A stretch of DNA of 64,000 bases. Origin: Calothrix sp. NIES-4105. GTDB lineage: Bacteria > Cyanobacteriota > Cyanobacteriia > Cyanobacteriales > Nostocaceae. The stretch spans positions 4,415,614 through 4,479,613 of the forward strand of contig NZ_AP018290.1 of assembly GCF_002368415.1 (NCBI RefSeq), written 5' to 3'. The position numbers and the translations under genes are program-made. This document shows positions 9,076-18,800 of the stretch, piece after piece (the stretch's first letter is position 1; each line of letters opens with the position of its first letter). A model generated the notes under the pieces. It did no database searches. It was not told the origin of the DNA and saw only the letters and a list, made by a program, of their open reading frames with translations.

Positions 9076-9291
9076 TTAAATTAACTCATTTAAGTCATCA
9101 GCATCTGCTAATAGCGCAGTTAAAAACGACTTTGCTTGTTCCAAAGGAAAATGTCTTGGCTTACCCTCGAAAACAATTTGAAACTCTGACACATCTGGCC
9201 CATCACCATATCCGGAAATCAGCTTGCGATGAAAAGCGTCCTCAGCGAGTTGTTTCACTTCGTTTCTGAGGCTAGCTTCAGTTGCATTCAT
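9076..9291 (-). CDS. Small conserved protein of the cyanophycin locus
   Basis: A 71-residue soluble protein, MNATEASLRNEVKQLAEDAF... ending in an acidic tail. I know no function. Start ATG 9291 is preceded by GGGAGACGGTA, a good ribosome binding site. It lies between cyanophycinase (169 bases downstream on the same strand) and the divergent cyanophycin synthetase, so it may be co-transcribed with cphB and act with it. That link is inferred from position. No TM segment, metal site or DNA-binding motif is visible. Confidence 0.7.
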   Translation of the reverse strand: MNATEASLRNEVKQLAEDAFHRKLISGYGDGPDVSEFQIVFEGKPRHFPLEQAKSFLTALLADADDLNELI

Positions 9292-9606
9292 TACCGTCTC
9301 CCAAATCTCTTTGATTATTTTTTTAGTTTTAACAGAAATTCGTGTATAATTTCACCTCCCACAGGATATAAATTTAAGTCAAAACCTGATTTACAAAAGA
9401 AACATACTATTTTTATACATTTCGGTAGCTGGCTATTTGAATGTGTAGATTTATAGTTAGTAAGCGTCAAGCTTAAATTTCACTTCATGTCGCGACCACA
9501 GAAACGCGGGTTATTATTGTGTACAGAGGGATAGCAAAATTTTAATTTACCTGAGTTTTGCCGAAGAATTGTTCATCCAAGGGTGTTTTACCAAAGGGTT
9601 TATACA
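9292..9606. promoter_or_regulatory. Divergent regulatory region between the small gene and cyanophycin synthetase
   Basis: These 315 A+T-rich bases must hold the promoters for both directions. I looked for the NtcA nitrogen-control box (GTA-N8-TAC) and found no good match. An in-frame GTG at 9583 would extend the synthetase by 8 residues. No other gene is visible. Confidence 0.5.
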
Positions 9607-11517
9607 ATGATTCAAGATCACGCAATCGAACCAGTTCGCGTTAACGCGCGTAGAACAGATGTTTTTGATATTTTCAACTTCAAAAATTACGTAGGTCCAA
9701 ATCCTTATTTAGAAACAGGGGCACTTGTATTCGATTTTGCCTTGACTGATAACCGGGAAGCGCTGCCTTTAGAAGATTACGTCAAAGGTGTATCCGAGCG
9801 CTATCCAGAGCTAGGTGACGAAGAATACTCGGACTATGCTCACTTGTTTGCCCGCACTGCTTCCGAGGTGGCAAAACTAGATATGGATTTGCATCTCAAC
9901 CGTTGGAGTGTTAAAGAAGACGAACATCACCATAAAATTGCGATTCAATCACTTTACGCACGTACTACCCGTGGAGTGATTTACTTTGTTTGGGATTGGT
10001 TTGAAGCAATAACCCAAGGTAACGATGTAGTTTTTGACGAACAGTTGACGACGCTGCAAAATCGTTTTCGCTCTTCTGTCTACGGTGGTCCTACAGTTTA
10101 CGCTTTGCTGCGAACTGCTCATAAAAAGGGTATTCCAGCTTTTTACTTGTGGGAAGAAGGGTTAATGCAATATGGTTTTGGTAAAAAGCATGTTCGAGGT
10201 ATTGCAACAACTTTCGATGGTGACAGCCATTTAGATTCCGACTTTACCACTCGCAAAGACGACTGCAAAGCGTTTTTAAAGACTTTAGGATTCCCCGTTC
10301 CTCAAGGTGACATTATCGCTAGTCAACGCGAAGCGTTATCTGTCGCGCGTGAAATAGGTTATCCTGTAGCGATCAAACCTGTAGTTGGTCATAAAGGTAT
10401 TGGTGTTACAGCAGATGTTCAAGGACCAAAAGAGCTTGAAGCAGCATACGAACGAGCATTCAAAGCAATACCCGAAGACCAATCGACGAGAATTATCGTC
10501 GAAAAAAGTATAAAAGGAAGTGATTTTCGGATTTTATGTGTCAACGGTAGATTTGTCGCTGCTATCGAACGTCGTCCTGCTTCGGTTATTGGTGATGGTT
10601 ACTCAACAATAGACGAGTTGATTCAAAAAGAAAACCAAAAACCCGTGCGTCGTGACACTCCAACTTCACCAATGAGTAAAATTCAATGCGATGAAGCAAT
10701 GGAACTTTACTTAGAAGAACAGGAGCTATCGCTCATCAGTGTCATTGAAAAGGGTAAGCGTGTTTTCCTACGTAAAGTAGCGAACCTCTCAGCTGGAGGA
10801 GTCAGCATTGATGCCACACATACAATGCACCCTGATAATATTATCTTGGCGCAGGATATTGCCCAGCATTTCCGATTAACTTGTTTAGGTATCGATGTTA
10901 TCTCTGAAAATCTAGGTAATTCTTGGAAAGAAGGCAACTTCGCGATTTTAGAAATTAATTCGGCGCCTGGTGTAATGATGCATCTTAACCCAGCGGTCGG
11001 TGACAGCGTAGATGTGCCGTCTTACATTTTGGAAACATTCTTTAGTTCAGGGGATGATGCCAGAATACCAATTATTACCTTTAATAAAATCTCGATTCAC
11101 GACCTGCAAGAAACAATAGACCATATTCTTTCACAGCACCCCGACTGGACAGTAGGCGCCGTTTGTCAAGATGCCGTGTTTGTAAATCGTTCGCGAAAGG
11201 TTTCAAACTCAGAATACAACACCAATGTTCAAAGCTTAGTGCGAAATCCCAAGCTTGATTTACTTATCGTTGAGTACAACGAAGAAATTTTAGAACGCGA
11301 CGGTATGTTTTATTATGGTAGTAACATGGTTGTTTTAGATAACCCAACTGATACCGAAATGATGCTATCGCGCGATATGTTAGATGGCTCGACTTTGGTA
11401 ATCAAAAAAGGTGACAGCATTATGCTGCATCGCAAAGGTTTAATTGAGGAGTATTCGTTAGGAGAAGATGAACCGTTTACACGGGTTTATCTCAAGGAAA
11501 TTGGTACTATCGTGTAA
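9607..11517 (+). CDS. cphA2: Cyanophycin synthetase 2 type ligase (short form)
   Basis: About 636 residues. The middle (about 160-470) is the CphA-type ATP-grasp ligase: GGPTVYALLRTAHKKGIP, GYPVAIKPVVGHKGIGVT, an IIVEKSIKGSDFRILCVNG strand and LEINSAPGVMMHL with the metal-binding Glu/Asn. The C-terminal 150 residues resemble a reduced Mur-ligase module, but no GxxGK(S/T) P-loop is visible, whereas full CphA1 (about 870-900 residues) has one. Length and the missing second ATP site fit CphA2, which re-polymerises beta-aspartyl-arginine dipeptides released by cyanophycinase; its neighbour is cyanophycinase. I chose ATG 9607 (AAAGGG upstream) over GTG 9583. It ends before a hairpin at 11525-11590 shared with the convergent GH13 gene. 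Confidence 0.87.
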   Translation: MIQDHAIEPVRVNARRTDVFDIFNFKNYVGPNPYLETGALVFDFALTDNREALPLEDYVKGVSERYPELGDEEYSDYAHLFARTASEVAKLDMDLHLNRWSVKEDEHHHKIAIQSLYARTTRGVIYFVWDWFEAITQGNDVVFDEQLTTLQNRFRSSVYGGPTVYALLRTAHKKGIPAFYLWEEGLMQYGFGKKHVRGIATTFDGDSHLDSDFTTRKDDCKAFLKTLGFPVPQGDIIASQREALSVAREIGYPVAIKPVVGHKGIGVTADVQGPKELEAAYERAFKAIPEDQSTRIIVEKSIKGSDFRILCVNGRFVAAIERRPASVIGDGYSTIDELIQKENQKPVRRDTPTSPMSKIQCDEAMELYLEEQELSLISVIEKGKRVFLRKVANLSAGGVSIDATHTMHPDNIILAQDIAQHFRLTCLGIDVISENLGNSWKEGNFAILEINSAPGVMMHLNPAVGDSVDVPSYILETFFSSGDDARIPIITFNKISIHDLQETIDHILSQHPDWTVGAVCQDAVFVNRSRKVSNSEYNTNVQSLVRNPKLDLLIVEYNEEILERDGMFYYGSNMVVLDNPTDTEMMLSRDMLDGSTLVIKKGDSIMLHRKGLIEEYSLGEDEPFTRVYLKEIGTIV

Positions 11518-11524
11518 ATACTAG

Positions 11525-11590
11525 CAACGGATGTAACGGATGTAACGGATAGAGCAAAAAAACCATCCGTTATATCCGTTTTATCCGTTG
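11525..11590. repeat. Long hairpin of 9-base TAACGGATG repeats, probable bidirectional terminator
   Basis: The left arm 11525-11550 consists of AACGGATGT units and the right arm 11565-11590 is its reverse complement with three differences. The loop contains an A run. It fills the 76-base gap between the convergent cphA2 and GH13 genes. Related copies lie at 14511-14539 (one arm) and 39051-39109. Confidence 0.8.
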
Positions 11591-11593
11591 CCA

Positions 11594-13249
11594 TTATTGC
11601 CAAACAAACACTTTTGCTTCGTATGGTCCCAAATCGGCTATAATTCCATCATCACCAGCTTCAACGTCGTAATTAGCTGTCCATTCGTGCCAGGTGCCAC
11701 TAGATGGAAAATTAGGTACATGATAGCCACCGAGGAAATTTTCAGAGAAGTTAGCAACTACTACAACTCGTGAACCCTCATCGTTCCAACGGCTGAAAGC
11801 TAATACTTTTGCCTCTGGATTTTCGTGGATAAAGTCGATATTTTCTGTGTATAATGCGTGGTTATTTTTACGTAAATTAATCAAGCCCTTGAAGTATTCA
11901 AACAAACCACGATTTAAATCGTTTCCAAGCACTGTCCAATCAATTTTCGATGCATCAGGTGTTTTTGGTTTGTATTCGCCAAACTCTTCACCCATCCATA
12001 TTAACGGTACACCAACAGCAGTCATTAAAAGTGCTGCACCAAGCTTGACTCGACGAAACGCTTCTTCATCAAAAATTTCACGGTTTCCTAACTCTACCAT
12101 CAAGCGGTCATGGTCGTGGTTACTAAGGTAATTTACAACATTAGTGGCGCCCATAAAACCTTGACGCTTACAGTCGATAACATCTTTGAGTTGTTCTAAA
12201 TCAAATTTGTCACCACAAACATGTTCTTTAATACAGTGATAGAAACTATCATGCCAACAACCATCCATTGGACCATCAATGTTGGTGATACTTGTAGTTT
12301 CAGGAATATGTTCAGCAATATTATAAAAAGGTTTGGGGCCAGCAGCGTTTTTAGCTTCCTGCACAATCCAATGCATAAAGTCATAGTTCGCTATTTGACG
12401 CGCGGCATCATAACGAATACCATCTAAATGAAACTCGCTAACCCAAAATCTCACAGTATCCCCGGTAAATTTACGCGCGGGAAAAGTTTCTAATTTCTCA
12501 TCGTAAAGTTCGTAGTTAAATTCTGGTCCCCAGTTATTACCAGGGTCACGTGGTTCGTGATGATACCAGTAATCATGGTCGATTTGTGTTAATGGGCTTG
12601 ATGCTTCAGAGTGATTATAAATACCGTCCATAATGACTCGAATACCCCTTGCGTGACACTCGTCAACAAAGCGTTTCAACTCTGCCGTCGAACCATAACT
12701 TGACTCACTAGCAAAAAAGAAACGTGGGTTATAACCCCAGCTATATTCACCTGGATATTCTTTAACTGGCATCAATTCGATTGCATTGATTCCTAAGTCA
12801 GCGATATAATCTAACTTCTGTGTTGCGTGTTTATATTGTCCGCGCGGGTTAGGGTCATCTTCACCACCAGAAAAATCAGCAATATGCATTTCATATATTA
12901 CTAACTCATGGTCGGGAGGCAATGGTTTATCGTCATGCTGCCAAACATATGTATCAAGGATTCTTTCTCCATCCTTAATTTTGACAACACCGTTATCTTG
13001 TCCGGTAGACTCATCGATATCCGTTGCATAAGGGTCAGTTACATCAACCCACTGGTCTTCTTCAAAGAACCAAGATTTTGATTGAACGCGGAATTTATAC
13101 TGATACTCTCCGTCTTCTAATTCAACTTTAGTACGGAAATAACCATCATCACCCTTTGTCATCTCTATTGGTTCCCAATTTGAGAACGAACCAATTACTG
13201 CGGCGCCTTTGTTATAAGGAGCAAATAAATTAAATTCAATGAGTGCCAT
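11594..13249 (-). CDS. GH13 alpha-amylase family enzyme with N-terminal CBM48 domain (paralogue 2)
   Basis: A 551-residue paralogue of the enzyme at 6111-7787 with the same architecture: CBM48/early-set module (IEFNLFAPYNKGAAVIGSF) then GH13 barrel. Region I MDGIYNHSEA, region II GIRYDAARQ (nucleophile Asp), region III YNIAEHIPE (acid/base Glu), region IV LSNHDHDR. Unlike its sister it keeps the canonical NHD in region IV, so the two may differ in specificity. There is no signal peptide, so it should act on intracellular alpha-glucan. It converges on cphA2 and shares the 11525-11590 hairpin as terminator. Together the two copies flank the whole cyanophycin locus, perhaps an ancient duplication around it. 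Confidence 0.9.
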   Translation of the reverse strand: MALIEFNLFAPYNKGAAVIGSFSNWEPIEMTKGDDGYFRTKVELEDGEYQYKFRVQSKSWFFEEDQWVDVTDPYATDIDESTGQDNGVVKIKDGERILDTYVWQHDDKPLPPDHELVIYEMHIADFSGGEDDPNPRGQYKHATQKLDYIADLGINAIELMPVKEYPGEYSWGYNPRFFFASESSYGSTAELKRFVDECHARGIRVIMDGIYNHSEASSPLTQIDHDYWYHHEPRDPGNNWGPEFNYELYDEKLETFPARKFTGDTVRFWVSEFHLDGIRYDAARQIANYDFMHWIVQEAKNAAGPKPFYNIAEHIPETTSITNIDGPMDGCWHDSFYHCIKEHVCGDKFDLEQLKDVIDCKRQGFMGATNVVNYLSNHDHDRLMVELGNREIFDEEAFRRVKLGAALLMTAVGVPLIWMGEEFGEYKPKTPDASKIDWTVLGNDLNRGLFEYFKGLINLRKNNHALYTENIDFIHENPEAKVLAFSRWNDEGSRVVVVANFSENFLGGYHVPNFPSSGTWHEWTANYDVEAGDDGIIADLGPYEAKVFVWQ

Positions 13250-13557
13250 AACAAAATTATTCTTATATATCTAATAGCGACAATAGCAGTATAAATAAAC
13301 ACTATACTTAGCATTTACCCGTCTAATTATGGGAGGAAAACGGCAATAATGACCAAATGTAATGTTTATTTAACTACCCAGGATAATTAATAGTATTTTC
13401 TGCTTTCGGACTAGATTTGCCTATCTCGCTGTAGAAATAATTAATTTACGGCTACCTCTATCTAGAGGATAGAATACAGGAATAGATGTAAAAAAATAGC
13501 AAGAAAATAGAAACCCAACTTCTTAAAGAAGTCGAGTTTCTCAAGTGGGTTTCTCAA
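13250..13557. other. Spacer upstream of the GH13 gene with a terminator-like hairpin
   Basis: The half next to 13249 should hold the promoter of the leftward GH13 gene; I cannot place boxes. Bases 13510-13540 form a hairpin (GAAACCCAACTTCTT pairing with AAGAAGTCGAGTTTC, two G-U pairs). On the minus strand it is followed by a T-rich stretch, a plausible terminator for the gene ending at 13558. It belongs to the family seen at 7873-7909. Confidence 0.6.
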
Positions 13558-13932
13558 CTAATATTCAATTCCATGAATTTGCATATAACTTAACAACCAA
13601 TTAGCAGCGGTCGCTCGGCGTGTTTGCTTTGGTCCAAACTCACCAATTTTGTAACCTTTGAATCCAAGTTTTTCTTTGAGTAATTGTTTATTCTCTTGAG
13701 GAATTGAGCGAGTTAACTTCATTGCTGCGGGACGACTATCAAAAAAATCTGGTGGTTCTGGGTACTCCGCGCGCCAGTCTGAAGCTAATTCTGTAGCTTG
13801 CCATTTACTCGTTGCATCATTGTATCTGTAACCTAAGTAATACCATACTAACTGGTTAACAGTAGGTTCATCGATTGTTTCATTAATAATTGCCCAGAGT
13901 GTTTCGGTATTAAGGGGTGGTAAATCAGTCAT
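13558..13932 (-). CDS. DUF1823-like conserved cyanobacterial protein
   Basis: A soluble 124-residue protein with no TM segment. Segments such as LPPLNTETLWAI, QLVWYYLGYRY, YPEPPDFFDSRPAAMKLTRS and the C-terminal TRRATAANWLLSYM look like the cyanobacteria-specific DUF1823 family as I remember it; the assignment is from memory. Function unknown; proteins of this type occur across cyanobacteria and plastid-bearing relatives. The gene stands alone between spacers and is followed on the minus strand by the hairpin at 13510-13540. Confidence 0.6.
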   Translation of the reverse strand: MTDLPPLNTETLWAIINETIDEPTVNQLVWYYLGYRYNDATSKWQATELASDWRAEYPEPPDFFDSRPAAMKLTRSIPQENKQLLKEKLGFKGYKIGEFGPKQTRRATAANWLLSYMQIHGIEY

Positions 13933-14087
13933 ATTATTTATACTGATGGAACGTTAGTTAAGAATTTACATCCAAAGAAAGATTTGAAAGTAGAAGCATA
14001 AGTGCAAACTACAAGTTAAGCATTGCATTACTAATGGATTATTTAAATAGATTTTCGGTTTAATTTAACTAATACAACAGGACTATC

Positions 14088-14375
14088 ATGGGTATTGGCG
14101 ATTTTTTCAGAAAAGCTGTTGGGCGTGAAGAACGCGACCGCGACGATAACCAAGACGAACGTTCGTACCGTCGTCGTGATGATGAACGTGAATATCGCGA
14201 TGATGAAGACGAACGTGATTACCGCGATAGAGATGATGAGCGTGATTATGATAATCGTCGCGAAAGAGATGACGATGATGACGACGAAGATGAAGAATAT
14301 GGCCGGTCAAAGCGGCGCCGTCGTAGTGATGACGATGACGAAGATGACGAAGATGACGAAGATGATGATGATTAA
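14088..14375 (+). CDS. Low-complexity acidic/basic protein
   Basis: Ninety-five residues made almost only of Asp, Glu and Arg after a normal-looking start MGIGDFFRKAVGREER. Repeated DERxYRDxDDER-like units run from about 22 to 60, then RSKRRRR, then an acidic Asp/Glu tail. The frame is supported by AGGA five bases before ATG 14088 and by an N-terminus that is not repetitive. Probably intrinsically disordered. The other long frames here are by-products of the GAT/GAC/GAA repeats. It might bind nucleic acid or cations, but nothing shows this directly. Confidence 0.6.
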   Translation: MGIGDFFRKAVGREERDRDDNQDERSYRRRDDEREYRDDEDERDYRDRDDERDYDNRRERDDDDDDEDEEYGRSKRRRRSDDDDEDDEDDEDDDD

Positions 14376-14588
14376 ACAGTAAGTTGGCTTTTGCCACCCT
14401 ACCCTTGACTTCTCTCTGTAAAGACGCGATTAATCACGTCTCTACTATGTCTCTGTGGTAAAAATATTTACTAATTACTGTTGAAGTAATCTTACGGCTA
14501 AACCAAAAAACTATCTGTTACATCCGTTTTATCCGTTGCTAAATTACCCGAAAGTAGTAGACTGATTATCAATCACGATAGTTAGGCT
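14376..14588. repeat. Spacer with two degraded palindromic repeats
   Basis: AAGACGCGATTAATCACGTCT near 14422-14442 is a diverged copy of the perfect palindrome at 33240-33267. Bases 14511-14539 are one arm of the ATCCGTT repeat family (11525-11590). No gene is visible. Confidence 0.6.
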
Positions 14589-14888
14589 ATGTCAACATCA
14601 CCATTCCCAACAGACGTTGTATGCGCTCATGTTCTCATTTCTGGAAGAGTTCAGGGAGTTGGATATCGCTATTCAACAGTTGAAACAGCAACCCAGTTAG
14701 GACTTAATGGCTGGGTACGTAATTTACCTGATAAGCGCGTCGAAGCAGTATTTGAAGGTAAACGCGCGGTTGTAGAACAAATGATTCGCTGGTGTCATGA
14801 AGGGCCACCAGCAGCACTTGTTGAAGCAGTTAAAGTTGAATATATGGCGCCTGAAGGTTTCGAGAGATTTGAAGTTAGGCGATTTTAA
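14589..14888 (+). CDS. acyP: Acylphosphatase
   Basis: Ninety-nine residues, the usual size for this small enzyme, which hydrolyses the carboxyl-phosphate bond of acyl phosphates. The signature [11 protein letters not shown] (about 19-29) carries the catalytic Arg of the phosphate cradle, and GWVRNLPD carries the catalytic Asn. The hydrophobic strand [13 protein letters not shown] and the end FERFEVRRF fit the ferredoxin-like fold. The 3' end overlaps the end of the convergent methionine aminopeptidase gene by 4 bases, so the two messages are antisense at their tips. Probably a single-gene transcript. Confidence 0.93.
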   Translation: MSTSPFPTDVVCAHVLISGRVQGVGYRYSTVETATQLGLNGWVRNLPDKRVEAVFEGKRAVVEQMIRWCHEGPPAALVEAVKVEYMAPEGFERFEVRRF

Positions 14889-15709
14889 AGTTGACTGCGG
14901 TCGGTTAAAATTTCGTAACCAGTTTCAGTAACTAATACAGTATGCTCGAATTGTGCTGAGAGCGAATTATCTACTGTTACTGCTGTCCAACGGTCAGCTA
15001 AGGTACGTGTAACTTTAGAACCAGCATTTAAAATAGGCTCAATTGCTAACGTCATACCCGCGCGCAGTTTCACATTTGGCATTTCACGAGTGCGATAATT
15101 AAATACTGCGGGTTCTTCGTGTAAATTGCGCCCAACTCCATGTCCAGTAAAATCTTCTACAATCGTAAAACCGTTCATTTTTACGTGGTCTTCGATGGCG
15201 CCTGCTAAATCGAGTAAACTTTTCCCCGCTTTTACTTGCTCAATACCTTTATATAAAGCTTCTTCAGCAACCTGAATTAACTTAGCAGCTTCCTTAGTTA
15301 CATCTCCCACAGCAATAGTTATACAGGAGTCACCGTGAAAACCTTGATAATAGGCGCCTGTATCAACTTTTAAAACATCTCCAGTACGAATAACTTTTTT
15401 GGTGCTAGGGATACCATGTACAACTTCATTGTTAATACTCGAACAAATAGAAGCTGGGAAACCGTGATAACCCTTAAAACTTGGGGTTGCACCCATTTCA
15501 CGAATTCGCTTTTCCGCATGAGCATCCAAGTCTGCTGTAGTCATCCCTGGCTTGACTAGTTCAGAAATTTCTTTAAGTACAGTCGCCACAATTTTGGCAG
15601 ATTGCCGCATAACTTCAATTTCGCGCGGCGATTTCAGTTCAATCCCTCGACGTTGGCGTTTTGGAGCGGTTTTAATTGGTTGAGAAAGCAGATTGCTTAA
15701 AATGTTCAT
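14885..15709 (-). CDS. map: Methionine aminopeptidase, type I
   Basis: A 274-residue enzyme that removes the N-terminal Met from nascent proteins. Dinuclear metal ligands are visible: [15 protein letters not shown] (two Asp), [14 protein letters not shown] (His), LAIEPILN (Glu) and [12 protein letters not shown] (Glu). About 22 residues ([10 protein letters not shown]...KRQRRG) precede the catalytic domain; this short basic extension lacks the zinc-finger of other type I variants. Its 3' end overlaps the convergent acylphosphatase gene by 4 bases. Length and motifs are normal. Confidence 0.95.
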   Translation of the reverse strand: MNILSNLLSQPIKTAPKRQRRGIELKSPREIEVMRQSAKIVATVLKEISELVKPGMTTADLDAHAEKRIREMGATPSFKGYHGFPASICSSINNEVVHGIPSTKKVIRTGDVLKVDTGAYYQGFHGDSCITIAVGDVTKEAAKLIQVAEEALYKGIEQVKAGKSLLDLAGAIEDHVKMNGFTIVEDFTGHGVGRNLHEEPAVFNYRTREMPNVKLRAGMTLAIEPILNAGSKVTRTLADRWTAVTVDNSLSAQFEHTVLVTETGYEILTDRSQL

Positions 15710-15794
15710 CTAAAAAGCAAAAATATTGTCTGTACTTAACTTAACTTATTTTGGGTGCTAATGTTTTATGTGCTTGCGAGATTGTGTAATGGTT

Positions 15795-15868
15795 AGTTAG
15801 GTGCGTGGTGCCCTTAAGTCTTATTGCTACGTTGAAGTTTTTTCATAGCGTCACACACCCTACGTTTT
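15795..15868. repeat. Decayed copy of the GCGTGACGCTAC palindrome
   Basis: TAGGTGCGTGGTGCC...ATAGCGTCACACACCCTAC: one arm is diverged, and the inner ACGTTGAAGTTTTTT matches the copy at 7990-8050. It lies between map and the M16 peptidase stop. Confidence 0.65.
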
Positions 15869-15885
15869 GTGTGCTTGCAAGATTA

Positions 15886-18800
15886 CTAATTTGACTGAAT
15901 ACCTGGTGCCGTAATAGCAGGGCCAGCAGTCACAACCACAATTTTATCTGGATGCAGTAACTCACGCGCGGCTTGGTTAACTTGAGAAAGACTAACCTGA
16001 TTAATTTTTTCTGTAAATCCACGCAGTTCCTCTACATCTAACCCATAAACTTGATTCATCAAAATTTGGTGTGCTAGTTCTTCAGGATTTGCCAAAGATA
16101 CAATATAGTTACTAATTGCCGTGCGTTTCGCAGTCTCAACTTCCTTTTCTGTAACACCAAGCTTATGAATGTCTTGAAGTAATTGACGTGTACTAGCAAT
16201 TGCTTTGGCTGTATCTTTCGGGCTAGTCTGCATTTCAATTAAAAACGTGCCAGAGTTTTTACCAGCCAAGAAATTACTATAAATTCCGTAGGTTAACCCT
16301 TGACGGTCACGTAATTCTACACCTAATCGACTTGATAAGGTATCGCCACCCAAAATCTGATTTAAAACCAGCGCAGAATAATAACGTGGGTCATTACGAT
16401 TTATTGTCGTATTCCCCATATAAGTAATTGCCTGGGCTTTACCTGGCAGCACCGAATTGACGCGAACAATGCTATCAGGCATTGATACATGAGGATAGTG
16501 TAACATTTGTGCTTTTCCGTGAACTGACCAGTCACCGAACTCAGATTGGAGACGTAATTTTACGGTTGCTGGCTCAAAATCCCCAACTAAAGCTAACACC
16601 ATTGCATCTGGGCGATAATACTTAGCTTTAAAATCAATTACATCTTTACGAGTAATCCGCCGTAAACTTTGCTTTGTAGGAAATTTATGAAGCGGATGTG
16701 GTTTCGGATAAACAGACTGTACAAATGTTCTTCTTGCTACTTCTGATGGGTCATCTAAATCTTGTTCGAGGACACTCAAAGCTTGTTTACGACTTAATTC
16801 GAGTTCCCGGTTTGGGAAAGTGGGATTTTTGATTACATCAGCCAAAGTATGAAGCAGTACAGGTAAGTCTTCTGCCAAACTATCCCCTTCAATTCGTACA
16901 CCTTCGCGCGAGGGGTTAAAATCGAGATTTGCGCCTCGTTCTTCCAAAGAAGAAGCTAGTTGTAACACGTCTTTGGTTTTAGTGCCACTGAGTAAATTAT
17001 CTGCCACTAACTCAGAAAGTCCAGCTTTATCATCGCAGTCAAATTCTGAACCAGCTTTAATATAACCGCTTAGTGTCACCGTTGGAGTACTGCTATCTGC
17101 CAACATCAATACTCGTAAACCATTTGGTAATACAACTAATTCAGGCACACTCCGTAAAGTATCAGACGGTGCTTCAAACTGAGGTAAGTATTTTAATACA
17201 TCAGCTTTATCTAAAACACTACCACTTGCAGAAGTAAAGCTTTCGTGGGTTTGACTTGGATGAGTTTTAACATGATTTTTTACATTTTTCGGCGCCTGAG
17301 TTGGTAAAAAGTAGCCAACGGTTCGCGCTTCGATATTGAGATAATGTTTCGCTACACGCTGCACATCCTCTGCTGTCACCTTACGAACCGCATCCAAATA
17401 ATTATTCATAAATTGATAATTATCGGTAACTACCTCATCATTACCTAATTGCATCGCAAGACTAGTGATATCACGATTACCCAAAATCACAGATGACTCA
17501 AACTGTGCCTTCGCGCGCTTTAACTCCGAGTCATCAACTCCATGTTCAATAAATTTTGTAATAATTGTGGTTACTATTGAGTCAATTTTTTTTAAATCTT
17601 GCTTTGGAGTTGCTAGCACATTGATTTCATACCAACCAAAGTCTTTAAGACTAGCAACCGAAGCATCTACATCAGTTGCAATACCTGAATCAACTAATGC
17701 TTGATAAAATCTTGAATTTCTGCCATCTGACAATATATAGTCCATCACATCTAACGCTGGTGCATCTGGATGTTTTATATCAGGTAGAGGATAAACGCTT
17801 TGCAATATTGATGCGGCGCCTGGTTCTCTAAGAGTAATAGTGCTGAGTGCTGAGTGCTGAGTGCTGAGTTTTGAGTGCTGAGTGCTGAGTTTTGAGTGCT
17901 GAGTGCTGAGTGATGAGTGCTGAGTTGGGAGTGCTGAGTTTTGAGTGCTGAGTGCTGAGTTTTGAGTGCTAAGTGCTGGGTTGGGAGTAGTATGTTTATC
18001 TTTATACTCAGCACTCAGCACTTTCCTCTCAGCACTATTCTTCTCAGCACTATTGTTCTCAGCACTATTAAATAATCTTTTGACATCAGCAATTGTTTGT
18101 TCGGTTTCAAAATCACCAACAATTACTAAAACAGCGTTATCTGGTCGATAAAATTCTTTATAGTATTTTTGAACTTGCTCAACAGTAAATTTTTCAACAT
18201 CAGATTCTGTACCTCCTACTGGTAGTCCATAAGGATGATTAGAGAATGCCGCGCGCATTACAGCACTGTTAAGACGATATTCAGGGCTATTTTCGTAACC
18301 TTGTAATTCAGAAATTACTACTCGCTTTTCGCTCTCTAATGCTGGAGCATCAATTAGAGAGTTGTGCATTCTATCTGCTTCCAATTCGAGCAAAGCCTTT
18401 AACTTTGTGCGCTCGACAGTATTATAGTATGCTGTTTGGTCATAACTTGTAAAAGCGTTTGAGTCACTACCCAGCGTACTAAATAATCTTCCAAATTGAA
18501 CTGGACGCTTGGCTGTGCCTTTAAACATCATGTGTTCAAGCTGGTGAGCAATTCCATTAACTCCGTGTTCTTCGTTTCGAGAGCCGACTTTATACCAAAC
18601 TTGTACCGTTACAACTGGAGCGGTATGAACTTCTTTTGTGATTACAGTCAGACCATTTTCTAATACTAATTTACGGGCTTCTTCATTCATTGATTGTTTA
18701 TATAAGTTATTTATGTTATGAAAGTTAGTTTGTATTTCTTTACGTATATTTACTTGATTAGATATTTGATTAGACACGGTATTTGGTTGGCTACTTACAG

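Noticed and set aside
9292-9606. NtcA nitrogen-control box upstream of cphA2
   Set aside because: I found no GTA-N8-TAC match in the region, so I do not claim nitrogen control from sequence.
14095-14397. Two other long open frames over the acidic/basic low-complexity gene
   Set aside because: They arise because the DNA is built of GAT/GAC/GAA triplets; the 14088 frame has a sensible N-terminus and a ribosome binding site, the others do not.
17775-18014. A minus-strand frame and others across the M16 gene repeats
   Set aside because: They are out-of-frame readings of 7-base repeats, which are open in all frames; they do not have their own start context.
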